The translations under genes and the position numbers were made by a program. Positions 46,801 to 57,282 of a DNA stretch of 57,282 nt are shown here, one piece after another (within the stretch, counting starts at the first letter, position 1; every line of letters starts with the position of its first letter). The stretch comes from Calycina herbarum (taxonomy: Eukaryota; Ascomycota; Leotiomycetes; Helotiales; Pezizellaceae): contig LLEY01000277.1 in NCBI GenBank assembly GCA_001414485.1, forward strand, positions 1 through 57,282. Direction: 5' to 3'. The notes under the pieces were generated by a model. It was given only the letters and a program-made list of their open reading frames with translations. It made no database searches and had not been told where the DNA came from.

Positions 46801-49126
46801 TTCCTTAAGCTTCTTATACATAGCTCTCTCTAGGTTCTTTTGCACTTTCTTACTTTGTTTAACGCCTCTTTAACCTCTATATTCTACTAAGGTTACGCTC
46901 TCTCTCTATCTAGCTTTTAAAGCGGCGTCGAGGCTCGAGCTATTCGTTGAAGCTCTTCTACGAGCTTCTTAACAGCTCTCTTAAGCTCTTATACGTTCTA
47001 GATTACTAGTATTATAAGGTAATTAGCCTCTGCCTTTACTAATACTTCGTCTATTAGTCTCTAGCTATAGCCGAGTATCTACGGTGTCTCTCTTTCTTCT
47101 CTAGCTGCTATTATAAGAAGTTAAGCTATATAGTTAGACCCTAGTAGATCTAGCGTCCTCTGCTAAGTAGCTACGTTTCTAGTAGAGAAGGCTAAGTTAA
47201 TTATTAAGTTATAAGAGCCTTCTCTTCTCTAGGTAACCTCGCTATATAGTATATTCCTCTTAAGCGCCTACTATGTAGTAAGCTTAAGAGTAAGGTCTAC
47301 GTTCTAGTTATATCTTCTATAGATATCTTAGAAAGAGTAGTAAGTGTTTAGGTCTCCTACTATAAGCGCTCTTCTTAGTCTTACTTATTAAAGTATATTC
47401 TTAATTAGTATTCGCCTAGCTTATAGGTTATATACTAAGTAGACTATTATTTTATTCGCTCTCTTACCTATTGTTATACTCGCCTAGTTCTTACTAGTAG
47501 CGTATATCTAGCTTTCTTTTAAATACCTTTTATATATAAAGAGTACTACTGTCTTATCTAACTAAATTATATTATATCTTAAGTCTAATAAGTAGCTTAA
47601 AGAGTCTCTTATGTTATTCTACGCTAGCTCTTAAATTACTAGGATATTATATTTCTTCTTATAACTTAGAGCTATATTAATTATCTCTAGTATCTTCCTC
47701 GTATTCTAGTATAGTACTATTATACTTATAGTAGTTCTATAGATAGTGTTTAGCTTACTTCTACTTTGTCTTCTTCTACTTAGTTCTCTATTATACTAAG
47801 AGAGCTTCTCGGCCTTTCGAGAAACTAAGTAAGGTTACTCTCGTTTATAAGTCCTGCCTTACTTATATCTGTTAGCCTCCTTAGTACGGATCCTTGCCTT
47901 AGTCTCTTCCTCGTAGCTTATAAGCTCTCTTTATAGCTAAACGCGAACAGGTAGAGCGTCTCTATCTCTCCTTTCTTTAAAGCCCTTTATAGATTTATAA
48001 ACGAGGTTAGCCTATCTAGGTATCGTTCTCTTACTTACCTATAGTACTATTATCCTATTCGACACTTCTTTATAAATACTAGGTGTTCTCTCTTATAATT
48101 CCTATATTTTACTAGATGTTTCTTTAGATTCTTTTTACTAGAGCACTCCTCTTTACTCTCTTCGTACTTCTCGTACGTATACTAGATATACCTCTCTTCT
48201 TATTTATAGAAGAGTACTATATACCTCTACTTCTAGTACTTAAAGCACCTTTAAGCTACTGCTTCTACTACGTATCTCTTATATATAAAGTGTTATATCT
48301 TTTATAACATCTTTTTTAAGTATAGCCTTCTTACTTCTTCTATTATTACTACCTCTAGAATATAGTTCCGAAGAGCTAGCCTCTCCTAGCTCTAGCGTTC
48401 TCTATACTTACTCCCTTGTTATATAATCTTCAGTGCTCTATATTCTCTTTATAACGTGGTTCCTACCTCTCTCTATAGCTCTCTAGCTCTAACTCTCTCT
48501 ACCTACGTTAGAGTTCGTTCCTTTATATCTCCTATCTTCTTTACCGCGATCGCGAGCTTCTCTCGTAGAATACCTCTTATTATTATTTCGTCTCCTCCTT
48601 TCCTAGCTCTTCTATACTTAAGCACCTTTTCTACTATCTTAATAATTACTTTAATATCTCTTTCCTCTATTACCGAGTCGAGTATTACTTAGATTAGGCT
48701 CTTCTTTATCGCGTCTGCGTATTCTAATACTCCTCTCTATTCTCTCTTACTCTGCTCTTCTTCGTTCGTTGTTCCGCCTTCGCTATTAGTTATTAGCACG
48801 TCGGAGAGAGGAGTAAGAGCTCTCTACAAGCCTTCTATTCTACTACTACTACTGCTACAATTACTCGACATAATCGTAGAGTGCTTTATTCTCTTTCTAG
48901 ACTGTCTAATAGTCGTCTAAATATATTTCGAAGCTTTTAGAGTTACTTTATATAATTCTTCTTTTTTTACTTAGATTTAATTCTTTCTAATAGTAAGATT
49001 CTAGAATTCTTAAATATCTTTATATTACTAATTCCTTTCTATATTACCTTCTATTTCCTAAACGTTATATCTTATTCTATTAGAGCGCTATCTAGACTAC
49101 TTACTATATAAGTGTAATTTATAATA
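43807..49126 (-). mobile_element. solo LTR s4 of gypsy family A, inverted and split by a LINE
   Basis: LTR parts at 43807-44132 and 48996-49126 join to one ~450-bp inverted LTR if the LINE and one target copy are removed. The U3 core is the mutated counterpart of s2: matching positions differ almost only by C-to-T and G-to-A. Flanks CTTTC and CTATT do not give a clean 5-bp duplication. Confidence 0.8.
44133..48981 (-). mobile_element. full-length LINE (Tad-like non-LTR retrotransposon), RIP-inactivated
   Basis: About 4.85 kb on the minus strand with a 14-bp target duplication TCTTTCTAATAGTA (44119-44132 and 48982-48995) and a 3' tail of AAT repeats (complement of TATTATTATT at 44131-44149). 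Reading leftward: ORF1 starts near 48871 (MSSNCSSSSSRIEG..) with a Cys/His knuckle region around 47.95-48.2 kb; then an AP-endonuclease-like domain (about 46.95-47.76 kb, ..VGDLNTYYSF); then the reverse transcriptase (about 45.3-46.8 kb) with VGFVDDINLLI at 45731-45765; then a C-terminal region at 44.3-44.8 kb where RNase H would be expected. Stops throughout. Less A/T-rich than neighbours. Confidence 0.87.
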
Positions 49127-49418
49127 CTATTCTCTTCTTAGCCTAGTATATCTCTATACTTTAAAATATAGTCTAAGAAATATTTATTAGAGAGTTAACA
49201 GCTCTTTCTTTCTTCTATTATAACTTCTATCGAAGTTAAATAATAAATATCTCTTTCTTAATATATAAAGGATTTTAATTATAAAGTAGCTATATACTAT
49301 TCTTTTTATACTAAGAACGATCGTCGCTATATTATAATAACCTTAACTTCCTACTACTTAGAATATATATATACTAGTTATTAGTATTAGGTAATAATTA
49401 CCTTACTTACTACTTCGT
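49127..49418. other. RIP-mutated A/T-rich DNA between s4 and G
   Basis: No terminal repeat, domain or tandem repeat was recognised in these roughly 290 bases. Confidence 0.35.
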
Positions 49419-49420
49419 TA

Positions 49421-50666
49421 CAGAGGTAACAGCTCCGCTAAGGAGCTAGGGAACTCATTTTATAGAGACAGTGCCGCTTTCTTAATCTTTACTAGTATTT
49501 GTACTATAACCTTCGGCGTCTATTACAGCCTGATATCTTGCTTTTATACCTCTTATTAATTCTCTAATTCGCTCGTATAAGATAGATTCCTAGGCTTTAA
49601 GAACTGCTTTACGTAGCTTTTTATAGGAAGAGTAGACAGAGAGATAGTGTTTCTAAATATAGTCCTTTATCTAATCCTAAACAGTCTCTATTAAGTTCAG
49701 ATCTAGACTATTAGCAGGCTACTCTATTACTCTAGGTATAAGTCCTACCTTCTTAAATACAGACTTTACGAATTTAGAAGCATGTTCTTTCGCGTTGTCT
49801 TATTAAAATAGAAGATTAGAGTATTACTCTAGTATTTTATCTATAATTAGGATAATAATACCGTAATAGAAACCCTCGTTAATTATCTCCTAATCCTTTT
49901 CCTAGAAGAGCCCTCTATACCTCCTGTATTTGCCTGAAATAGTGCTCTAAAACATCTAACCTATCCTCCTTTGATAGCGCGGAGCTATATAGTCCTTATT
50001 AGTTACTTCCTCCTTCCTCCGAGTTACCTATAGTTTTATATATATCCTAGGTTATGTCTAAGTCTCGTTACTTCAAAGAATAGAGTTCTACTACTCCTCT
50101 AACCACCTTATATACTCTTCTGCCTACGCTAATCTAGCCTTCGTATACTCTAGAGTAAGTGGAGGCTTTCTCTTTATAATATATTAGCTAAACCCTTCTC
50201 TCTTAAAAGCAGTTCGGATAGTATACTCTTCGTAATCCCAGCCTAGAATAGCGGGGATCTTACTCTACTATGTTTGTCGATTCTTAGAGGAGGTAGTAAC
50301 CTATTTAATAAGACGCTTACGTTATAGTGAATTAAGAAGAATACGTTTGCCGGTTTTCTTCTTTTAGAGAGTAAGACGGTGGGTAAGAGTATAGCAAACT
50401 TGATCGTAAGAATAGCCTGTTTATAGAGCTATTTAGGAGCGTGTGAAATTAGCGTCGAAGAAGAGAGTTTAGATCCGTAGGCGGTCGTCGCGAGAGAGTT
50501 CTTTACGTAGCTGTTTTAGCGTTGGAATAGAATAAGAATCTATATTAGATGAGTGTTATAAAGGTTTAGAAAGCAATAGCGGCGCTGGGTAACACTTATT
50601 CTAATTAGTAGTAGCCCTAGCGTAGGAAGGAAGCTGCTAGAACGCTTAGCGGAGCTGTTACCCTTG
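49421..50666 (-). mobile_element. Tc1-like DNA transposon G
   Basis: 1246 bp flanked by TA. Inverted ends are CAGAGGTAACAGCTCCGCTA and, from the right, CAAGGGTAACAGCTCCGCTA. The minus-strand transposase relic has FQQDNAKEHASKFV-like residues (about 49780-49830, second catalytic Asp and NAxxH block) and PANSLDLNLIE (about 49690-49735, the SPDLNPIE signature holding the third acidic residue), which marks Tc1/mariner DDE enzymes. It retains more CpA/TpG than elements A-F, so it is probably younger. A few stops remain. Confidence 0.85.
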
Positions 50667-51306
50667 TAACAAAGTAATAGGCTTTAGGTTTAAACCTTAG
50701 TCTATACTAGTTCTTTCTAGTGTTGTCTAGAAGATTCGGTTACGTTCTCGGTTACGTAAACACGTGATCCTTAGAATCTTCTAGTAACTATTATATTTAT
50801 AAGCTATAGAAGCTTCTAGTACTTATCCTAGAAGTATATATAGCTCTCTACTATTCTTATAGTTAGAAATCAAGTTAATTAAGTCTTTTACTCTTTATCT
50901 ATACTACCGATTCTATAAAAACGTGATTTAACGATCACCTGACCTACTCTGCACCGATCCTGTAACTTACTCTATAGCCTACTCTATAGCCTACTTTATA
51001 AGTTACTCTGTTCCTTCTATACTAGTTATCTAAACTATAATAAGAAACCTAAGTTTATTAATAGTTAGAAAGCCTTAGCTTATTAAGAGGAAAGGTTAGA
51101 GGCTAAGAAGAAAGAGATAATAACAAAGATCCTAACGGTATTATATCTCGTTTTGTCGATAATACGAGCTTTTTTGGTGAGGCTCGCTTATAGCACTGGG
51201 CAGAAGCTGGTCTGTGCATCGTAGCTCGTTTTCTAAACATGTCTAGTAAACGAGTTAAGAACTATACTTTTCTATGCTTGATTCTTCTATATAAATCAAT
51301 TCTAGG
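50667..51306. other. 5' flank of the telomere-linked helicase
   Basis: Contains a short repeat of about 15 bp near 50955-51010 (CTCTATAGCCTA twice, with decayed neighbours). No other feature was recognised; it may include the former promoter of the helicase. Confidence 0.4.
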
Positions 51307-54300
51307 ATGTCTACTCAGTCTATATAACTGCCACTGCCACTCCTAGAAGCAGTATAGCTATGGCTAACACTGAACTTAGAGTATTATGTAATTATCTGCT
51401 ACTGCTGTTAGTAAGCTCTCTAGCTAGATGGGATTTGTAACTACTTATCTAGGAAGCACTAGGTTAGACTATAATTCCGAGAGCAGCTTATACAGTATCT
51501 TAAGCAGTAGTAGTGGTAGTACGACTTCCGTAGCGTTCTACTGCTACCTAATAGGTCTTCGCCGTAGTCAGTTCTCCCTATTCTAAACGGCTTCTAGTGC
51601 TAGGACTGTCTATATATAACTACCAGCTGAAGTATTATACGAAAGCACTGTAATATAAAGCATTTGAAAAAGCGTCTTCTAGACGACCAGCTATTCTAGG
51701 CAGTCCAGCTGTAGACGTGGTTTATAGAGAAGCAGGCGCGATACTAGGTGGTAGACGTGACGGGATAGTTACGTGATGTTAATAACAGCTAGGGCGGTGG
51801 CAGAGGCAGTGGCAGCGATGATACCGGGGATATAGGGGCGGCGATTAAGGCTGAAATTGAGGAGTGGATAAAGAAGGAAGAGGAAGAGTATAAAGCGAGT
51901 ACTATGGCAACTGAAATCGATCCGTGGCTATAGTACACCGGCTAGGAGGAGGTGCTAGCTGGTTTAATACACGACTTAGTTACGACTGCTAGATTTACAG
52001 CCACTGCTACTACTACTAAGCCAGAACTAGAACGCGTCTGCTAGAGCTAGGAGCGGATTCTATAGCGGAGTCTAGGCACGCTTGCCGCCGTTAGCTAGTA
52101 TAAGGACATTCTTAAGTGGTAGGCGTCGCCTAAGAACGAGGTAGCAAGCCAGCGGCCGTTTAAACTACCCTAGAACCATAGGAAAACCGTTCCCTAGTAT
52201 AGCCAGACGTTTGCTCGATTACTCTACTACGTTATACGAGCTGCCTCCGAACTAGGCGAAGAGAGCGAGACAGAGGCGACGTTTTCGGAATTACAGTTAC
52301 AGTATATTAAGGAGGTAAAAGAGGCAGTGGCTACGGTCGAGACAGTAGTAGTGGCAGACGATGTAAGGAGCATAGACGGGGCCGTGGCCGTAGCGGACGT
52401 AGCTAGAAGCATAGACGAAGATATAGATGGCGATGCTAGAGAAGGGTTTACAGTAGCAGTGGCAGAGAACCATCTTAATAACACACTTATAGCATTGATT
52501 ATTAGTCTTCTAGCGTAAGACACTAGCCAGCTGTTTCTGTACGAGTCGCCGGTTATATACTACTTAGCTATCTGTGGCGTTAATCCCTAGACTAAGCGAT
52601 TCTACCTGTTATTTTAATATATAATATATCTAGTATATATAATATAGATTATTCGACTAGTTATACTTAAGGTAACAGTATCTAAGCAGGGCTAGCTAGA
52701 GCTAGGCTTACCGAGTTAGAAAGAGGTCGGGGCAGTAGCAGGAGCAGTAGCAGAGCGTATTCAGGAGTACCGGCGGAACCACTTATATAAGAGGTTATTC
52801 TTACTAGCATCGAGTATCTTATTATAGCTTGTATTTAGGCAGGTACAGAACCGGAACCAGTTATCAGAGGCTAATATCTACTAGTTAGATAACTGCTAAA
52901 CTGTCTTCTATAATAGTAAGGGAGTGGTAATAGCTAAGGTGTAGGGGATGTGTTAGGAGCTCACAGTCGAGCTAGAAGGGCTGCTCTACGAGCTGCTTTT
53001 TAGCTAGAGTGTGAAGCCAGTGCTACTACCATAGCTGGTTGATAGTATAGGGACAGCGTAGCGGTTCTAGTAAAAGGGCTATAGCTTTCTTAATTACCTA
53101 GACAATATACGCTAGAAGGTCAGCTAGGAGTTTCTATGGGAGCGGATGCTAAAGGCGAATGAGAAGCTGGTTAAGAGTAGTAGCAGTAGTAGTAGTAGTG
53201 GCCAGGAGAAATGGGCAGAACAACTATATAAGGCGTACTTGGCCTAGGAGAAGCAGTTTCTACTTAAGCTTATAGTAGCTATATATATTTAAGGAGGACA
53301 ACCAGCGAGGAGTCCTGAGATCGGCTTAATTAAGGTCTGTAATAGCGTTATCTTAAGTCGGAATATCTTTGTTATTAATAGGCGAGTAGTAGTGGTTACT
53401 ATATATAACAAGAGCTGTAAGCGTCGAGGTAAGACAGAGTATGTCTTCCGCTGCTTCCCCGACCAGCTTAGCTAGATTATTGTCTAATATCTCGTCTATA
53501 TGCTGCTATTTACGCGAGTAGTCTTAAAGACTAAGGGCGACTTCTTATTTATAGTCGAGAAGGAGAAACCATGGCTCTAAGACCAGCTGTCGGCAGCAGT
53601 GGCAGTAGCAACGGCTAAGCATCTCAGGGTCCGGCTAACCGTCTTAAGCTAGTAGCATATTACTATTGCTATTAGCGATAAGTATCTGTGTAAAGCAAGT
53701 CGGATCTGGAGACAGAGGCTCGAGGATAAGGACGAGGATAATAAGGCAGTGGTAGGGGAGAGCGATAGTAAGGTTAAGTAGAGCTTATTTAAGCATATTC
53801 TAGTTCAGCAGTCAGCACATAGCCGACAGACAGCAGCAGGGCACTACGCTATCGACAGAGCGTTTCTAAATCGACTCGGGCCAGATCTGGTCAGCGTGTA
53901 CAGCCAGGCATCATAAGCATGGTATAAATTTCTCTATCTTAAGTTAAAGGGAGCGGAAGTAGCAGTAGCAGTAGTAGTCAAGCGTTCTAGGAGTCCGCTA
54001 CTACGACCAGTTAAGCAAGAGAAGCTTGAGCTAAGCAGAGCAATCTAAGGACTATAGAAGGTCTTAGGACCAGATACTCAACCGCGATCTCAAGGCTAGG
54101 CAGAGGCGCTTAAGCTAGTGTATACAGCTACGCTATAACAGCTATAGATCATCGTACTTAGTACTAGCAGTGGTAAGAGTCTGCTATTCTTCTCCGTTAC
54201 GGCTATGGCGTCCTAGCAGACAGTGATTGTAGTAGTGCCATTTGCGGCTTTAGTAGACGATCTAATCAGTCGAGCAAGGGCATGCTAGATCACGTATAAG

Positions 54301-55830
54301 GAGTAGCAGTGGCAGCGGGAATGGGTACTGCTACCACAGCTGCTAATTGTCAGTGTAGACCGAGCAGTTGAGGGCGACTTTCTCTACTATGCTAAGGGAC
54401 TTGAGCTGAGTAAGCAGCTGGCTCACGTCTTTTTTAACGAGTGCTATGTTGCTGTTACTGATATATTATACTAGGCCAAGCTCTGCCAGCTGTGGCAGTT
54501 ACGGTACTTATAGTGCCGTTTTACGTGTCTAACGGCAACGCTTCTTACGAGGCTTAAGCTAGTACTTCGGGCTAATCTACTACTTAAGCATACGTAGATC
54601 TACTAGCAGTCGACGATGTAGCTAACTATCTAATACCAGGTAATCGAGTGCTAGAGGGACATCTGAGAGACGGCTGAGCTACTAATCCAGCGACTATAAC
54701 TACTACCGGGGTCCCGAGGGGTTATCTACGTACGGAGCTATGCTTACGGGGAGAGCGTAGCTGAGGAGATGGATTGTCTATTTTATAAGGCTACGGCGAC
54801 TAGTAAGCAGGAGCTGCTCGAGCAGTGGGCTAGTAGCAGTGGCGGGTAGATCGTAGTAACCGGGGCGCTTGAGACGGGTATTAACATTCTAGGCGTGGTT
54901 TATATTATCCATCTAGGCCGGCCGTATAGGTTGACCAGCTTCATACAGCAGGCAGGACGAGGCGAGCGGGCTGGTGAGATCAGCGACTCAATTATCATTC
55001 TCCCGAGCAGTAGCAGTGGCAGCAGCAGTAGCAGCAGCAGTGGCAGCAGCAGTGGCCAGTTCCCCGCTCCCCGGCAAGAGCTGGTTAACGCGTACTCAGT
55101 TAAGGCAGAGGACGAGGTAGCGCTAACAGAGTATCTTAAGAGTCGCAGCTGTCGACGAGCAGTGCTAGCTAAGCATTTAGACGGCCATCTAGACACGACC
55201 AGCTGTATTACAACTGACAGTATTCCGTATAACCGATGTAATACATCACTAGAGCCACGGGAGGTGTAGAGCGAGACTGTCGAAGGCAGTGGCAGTGGTA
55301 GTGGTATTGAGAACGGGGCTGAAGCCATCTACTAGGCACTACGAGCTAAGGTATAGCAAGACGAGCAGCTAGAGCGATTCCACTAGGTACTTCACAGCTA
55401 CTATATCTACTACCAGATGATAGAGGAGGAGGAGCAGAGCCACTGCTACTAGGACTGTCCGTACATAGTAGAGAAGAGCTGTGATATAGCGGTATACCGG
55501 CAGTAGCGGTCGCGGCTTAAGCTGGCTAGACGAGACCAGTGCTTCCGGTGTAGGCTGTCCTAGAGTATCTATACTACTATTAAAGATCAGCGGCTATGTA
55601 TATATCCGCATCTTATGCTCCTAAGGCTATTCTTTCTACACCAGGTCAGGCAGCTGCTTCGGATCTGTTAGGAGGTTAGGTTTTAAGGAGGAGAGGAGTG
55701 GTAGTAGCAGTGGCTAAACGAGCCAGGGGAGGGGGCATTTGAACGTTAGGAGAGCAACTAGATGTAGGTATAGCAGCGAGTAGGGGAGATCTACTATAAG
55801 ATTAGGAGTTAGAGTAATTAAGTTATATTT
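51307..55830 (+). pseudogene. telomere-linked RecQ-type helicase with DUF3505-like N-terminus, RIP-inactivated
   Basis: One plus-strand frame can be followed from ATG 51307 to about 55.8 kb (~1,500 codons) with only stops interrupting it. N-terminal part: a Cys-containing block (IICYCC, about 51390), then QTWFIEKQARY (about 51710) and the region of fungal DUF3505 proteins (RNIFVINRRVVVVTIYNKS, about 53360-53420). Helicase part: Walker A STSSGKS (54160-54180), motif II FFNECYVAVTD (54429-54460; ancestral DEC/H changed), motif V GALETGINIL (54862-54891), motif VI SFIQQAGRGERAGE (54938-54980). A Cys-rich zinc-like tail follows (CRRAVLAKHLDG.. to 55.6 kb). Stops are mostly TAG where CAG or TGG would fit. 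Such helicases are typical next to fungal telomeres. Confidence 0.88.
55005..55065 (+). repeat. (AGC/AGT/GGC) low-complexity run in the helicase
   Basis: AGYRGC triplets encode a run of about 17 Ser and Gly just after motif VI. Similar AGT/AGC runs occur near 53180, 53960 and 56080-56330. It keeps CpA-rich triplets in a region otherwise under RIP. Confidence 0.75.
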
Positions 55831-56449
55831 AAGTTAGCTAGTATAATATATAAGTATTTATAACCACTACTACTACTATCGTTATAGTCTAGACTAAGCT
55901 AACTATGATTCCTGATACTAGTATTAACTAAGAGTTAATAAGCTAGTATAGATCTAGCTAGCGATATTAAGAACGGCGTTTAAAGCTTTAAGAGCATCTC
56001 GAACTAGAGCTAGTAGGTCGATAGAAGTTTATAAAATATAACGTAAAGTAGCTAGGTTAGGTATTTTATAAGTTATAAAGAAAGGCGGCAGTAGCAGTAG
56101 CAGTGGCAGTTGTAGAAGTTATAGAAAGCTTAGTAAGAAGAAGATATAAGTATAAGAAGGTATTTATTTCTAAGTTAGGCTAGGTAGGCAGATAAGCTAG
56201 CGCTTAGTTAGCTATATAATTATATATATAAAGCTAGGTTTAGTAAGAGTAAAGATAACTAGTAATAGTAGAAGTCGTAGTAGTAGTAACTATATAGAGT
56301 ATAGTAGCAGTAGTAGTAGTAGTAGCAGCGATATAGTATATTTATTTCTATAAAAAATAAAAATAAAATAAAAGTAGAAAAAGATTTAAAAGTAGAAGAG
56401 TTTATTTGACTATAATATAACGATATAATAAAAGTAAGAGTTAAAAGTT
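55831..56449. other. spacer between helicase and satellite
   Basis: A/T-rich DNA with TAGTAG/CAGTAG microsatellite pieces (about 56090-56110 and 56270-56330). No domain was recognised. Confidence 0.45.
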
Positions 56450-57282
56450 ATATAAAAATTAAAAGTAACTTCTAACTAAATAAAGGATAAGAGTAACTAC
56501 TAAAGTATAAGAATAACTACTAACTAAATAAAGTAGAAGAATAACTATTAACTAAGTATAGTATAAAAGTAACTAGTAACTAAATATAGTATAAGAATAA
56601 CTACTAACTAGATATAGTATAAGAATAACTAGTAACTAAGTAAAGTATAAAAGTAACTACTAACTAAATAAAGTATAAGAGTAACTACTAACTAAATAAC
56701 GTATAAGAATAACTACTAACTAAGTAAAGTATAAGAATAACCGCTAACTAAATATAGTATTAGAATAACCGCTAACTAAGCAAAGTATAAAAGTAACTAC
56801 TAACTAAATATAGTATAAAAGTAACCGCTAACTAAGTAAAGTATATAAGTAACTACTAATTAAATATAGTATAAAAGTAACCGCTAACTAAGTAAAGTAT
56901 AAGAATAACTATTAGCTAAGCAAAGTATAAAAGTAACTACTAACTAAATATAGTATAAAAGTAACCGCTAACTAAGTAAAGTATAAGAATAACCGCCAAC
57001 TAAGTAAAGTATAAGAATAACCGCTAACTAAGCAAAGTATAAGAGTAACTACTAACTAAGTAAAGTATAAGAGTAACCGCTAACTAAATAAAGTATAAGA
57101 ATAACCGCTAACTAAATATAGTATAAGAATAACTACTAACTAAGTAAAGTATAAAAGTAACTACTAACTAAGTAAAGTATAAGAGTAACCGCTAACTAAA
57201 TAAAGTATAAGAATAACCGCTAACTAAATATAGTATAAGAATAACTACTAACTAAGTAAAGTATAAAAGTAACTACTAACTA
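56450..57282 (+). repeat. 28-bp subtelomeric satellite array
   Basis: About 29-30 copies of a 28-bp unit (pattern TAAAGTATAAGAGTAACY then RCTAACTAAR). The period was counted by hand on several adjacent units. Two unit types alternate irregularly, with AACTACTAAC or AACCGCTAAC. The array runs off the window end. It is close to the telomere-linked helicase, which fits subtelomeric DNA. Confidence 0.92.

Noticed and set aside
48456..48692. 78-codon plus-strand frame
   Set aside because: It is antisense to ORF1 of the LINE and arises from its codon pattern.
52227..52523. 98-codon minus-strand frame
   Set aside because: It is the reverse of an Ala/Val/Glu-rich part of the telomere-linked helicase.
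54900..55328. 142-codon minus-strand frame
   Set aside because: It is antisense to helicase motif VI and the Ser/Gly run; its poly-Leu stretch is the complement of that repeat.
56450..57282. CRISPR-like array
   Set aside because: The 28-bp units are contiguous with no unique spacers, and the context is a fungal nucleus.
56450..57282. Telomere repeats
   Set aside because: No TTAGGG/CCCTAA run is present; the array is a satellite, so the chromosome end itself lies outside the window.
1..57282. tRNA or rRNA genes
   Set aside because: I looked for tRNA T-loop and rRNA-like patterns by eye and found none convincing; a dedicated search was not possible.

Overview
The window looks like one arm of a filamentous ascomycete chromosome (Pezizomycotina; Leotiomycetes is only a guess) running from a normal gene region into subtelomeric, transposon-filled DNA. 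The evidence is short GT..AG introns of about 50-215 nt, fungal protein families, repeat-induced point mutation (RIP) in the repeats, and a telomere-linked RecQ-type helicase pseudogene followed by a satellite array. No telomeric TTAGGG run is reached.

Region 1 (1-20.6 kb) is the gene region. I rebuilt seven genes that read intact, five of them with introns: a TmpA-like membrane flavin reductase (776-2218), a secreted HAD phosphatase resembling phosphorylcholine phosphatase (3021-4100), a CCC1/VIT1 vacuolar iron/manganese transporter (4536-5540, minus), a GDSL/SGNH acetylesterase of CE16 type in four exons (6635-7981, minus), a GPI-anchored DUF7707-type surface protein in three exons (10788-11515, minus), an MFS transporter in five exons (13017-15112) and a small secreted four-cysteine protein (20102-20587). 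Between the last two lies decayed DNA with a broken kelch-repeat gene (17547-18729), a second small kelch-like fragment and an unidentified degenerate stretch. The genes do not form an obvious cluster; several act at the cell surface, outside the cell or at the vacuole.

Region 2 (about 20.9-50.7 kb) is almost pure transposon. CpA and TpG are nearly gone and TpA is abundant, the usual result of RIP. The order of insertion can be read from target-site duplications. A tandem pair of a 1.0-1.3 kb repeat (B1, B2) received two solo LTRs, a complete 7.3 kb Ty3/gypsy chromovirus (23879-31194, TSD GAGAG) and a long-TIR MITE. Further on are four Tc1/mariner-pogo (Fot1-like) elements of three families (I, C, D1, D2), a gypsy fragment F whose protease and reverse transcriptase are split by D2, two inverted solo LTRs (one carrying a 4.85 kb LINE with a 14-bp TSD), and a Tc1-like element G.

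Region 3 (50.7-57.28 kb) holds a less mutated telomere-linked helicase pseudogene (about 51307-55830) and a 28-bp satellite (about 56450 to the end).

The observations I rate highest are an antisense, formerly open frame with a zinc-binding-like Cys/Tyr pattern between pol and the 3' LTR of the chromovirus; exchangeable U3 segments just upstream of the LTR TATA box; a nearly unmutated solo LTR sitting among heavily mutated relatives; and the secreted-protein gene directly at the RIP border.
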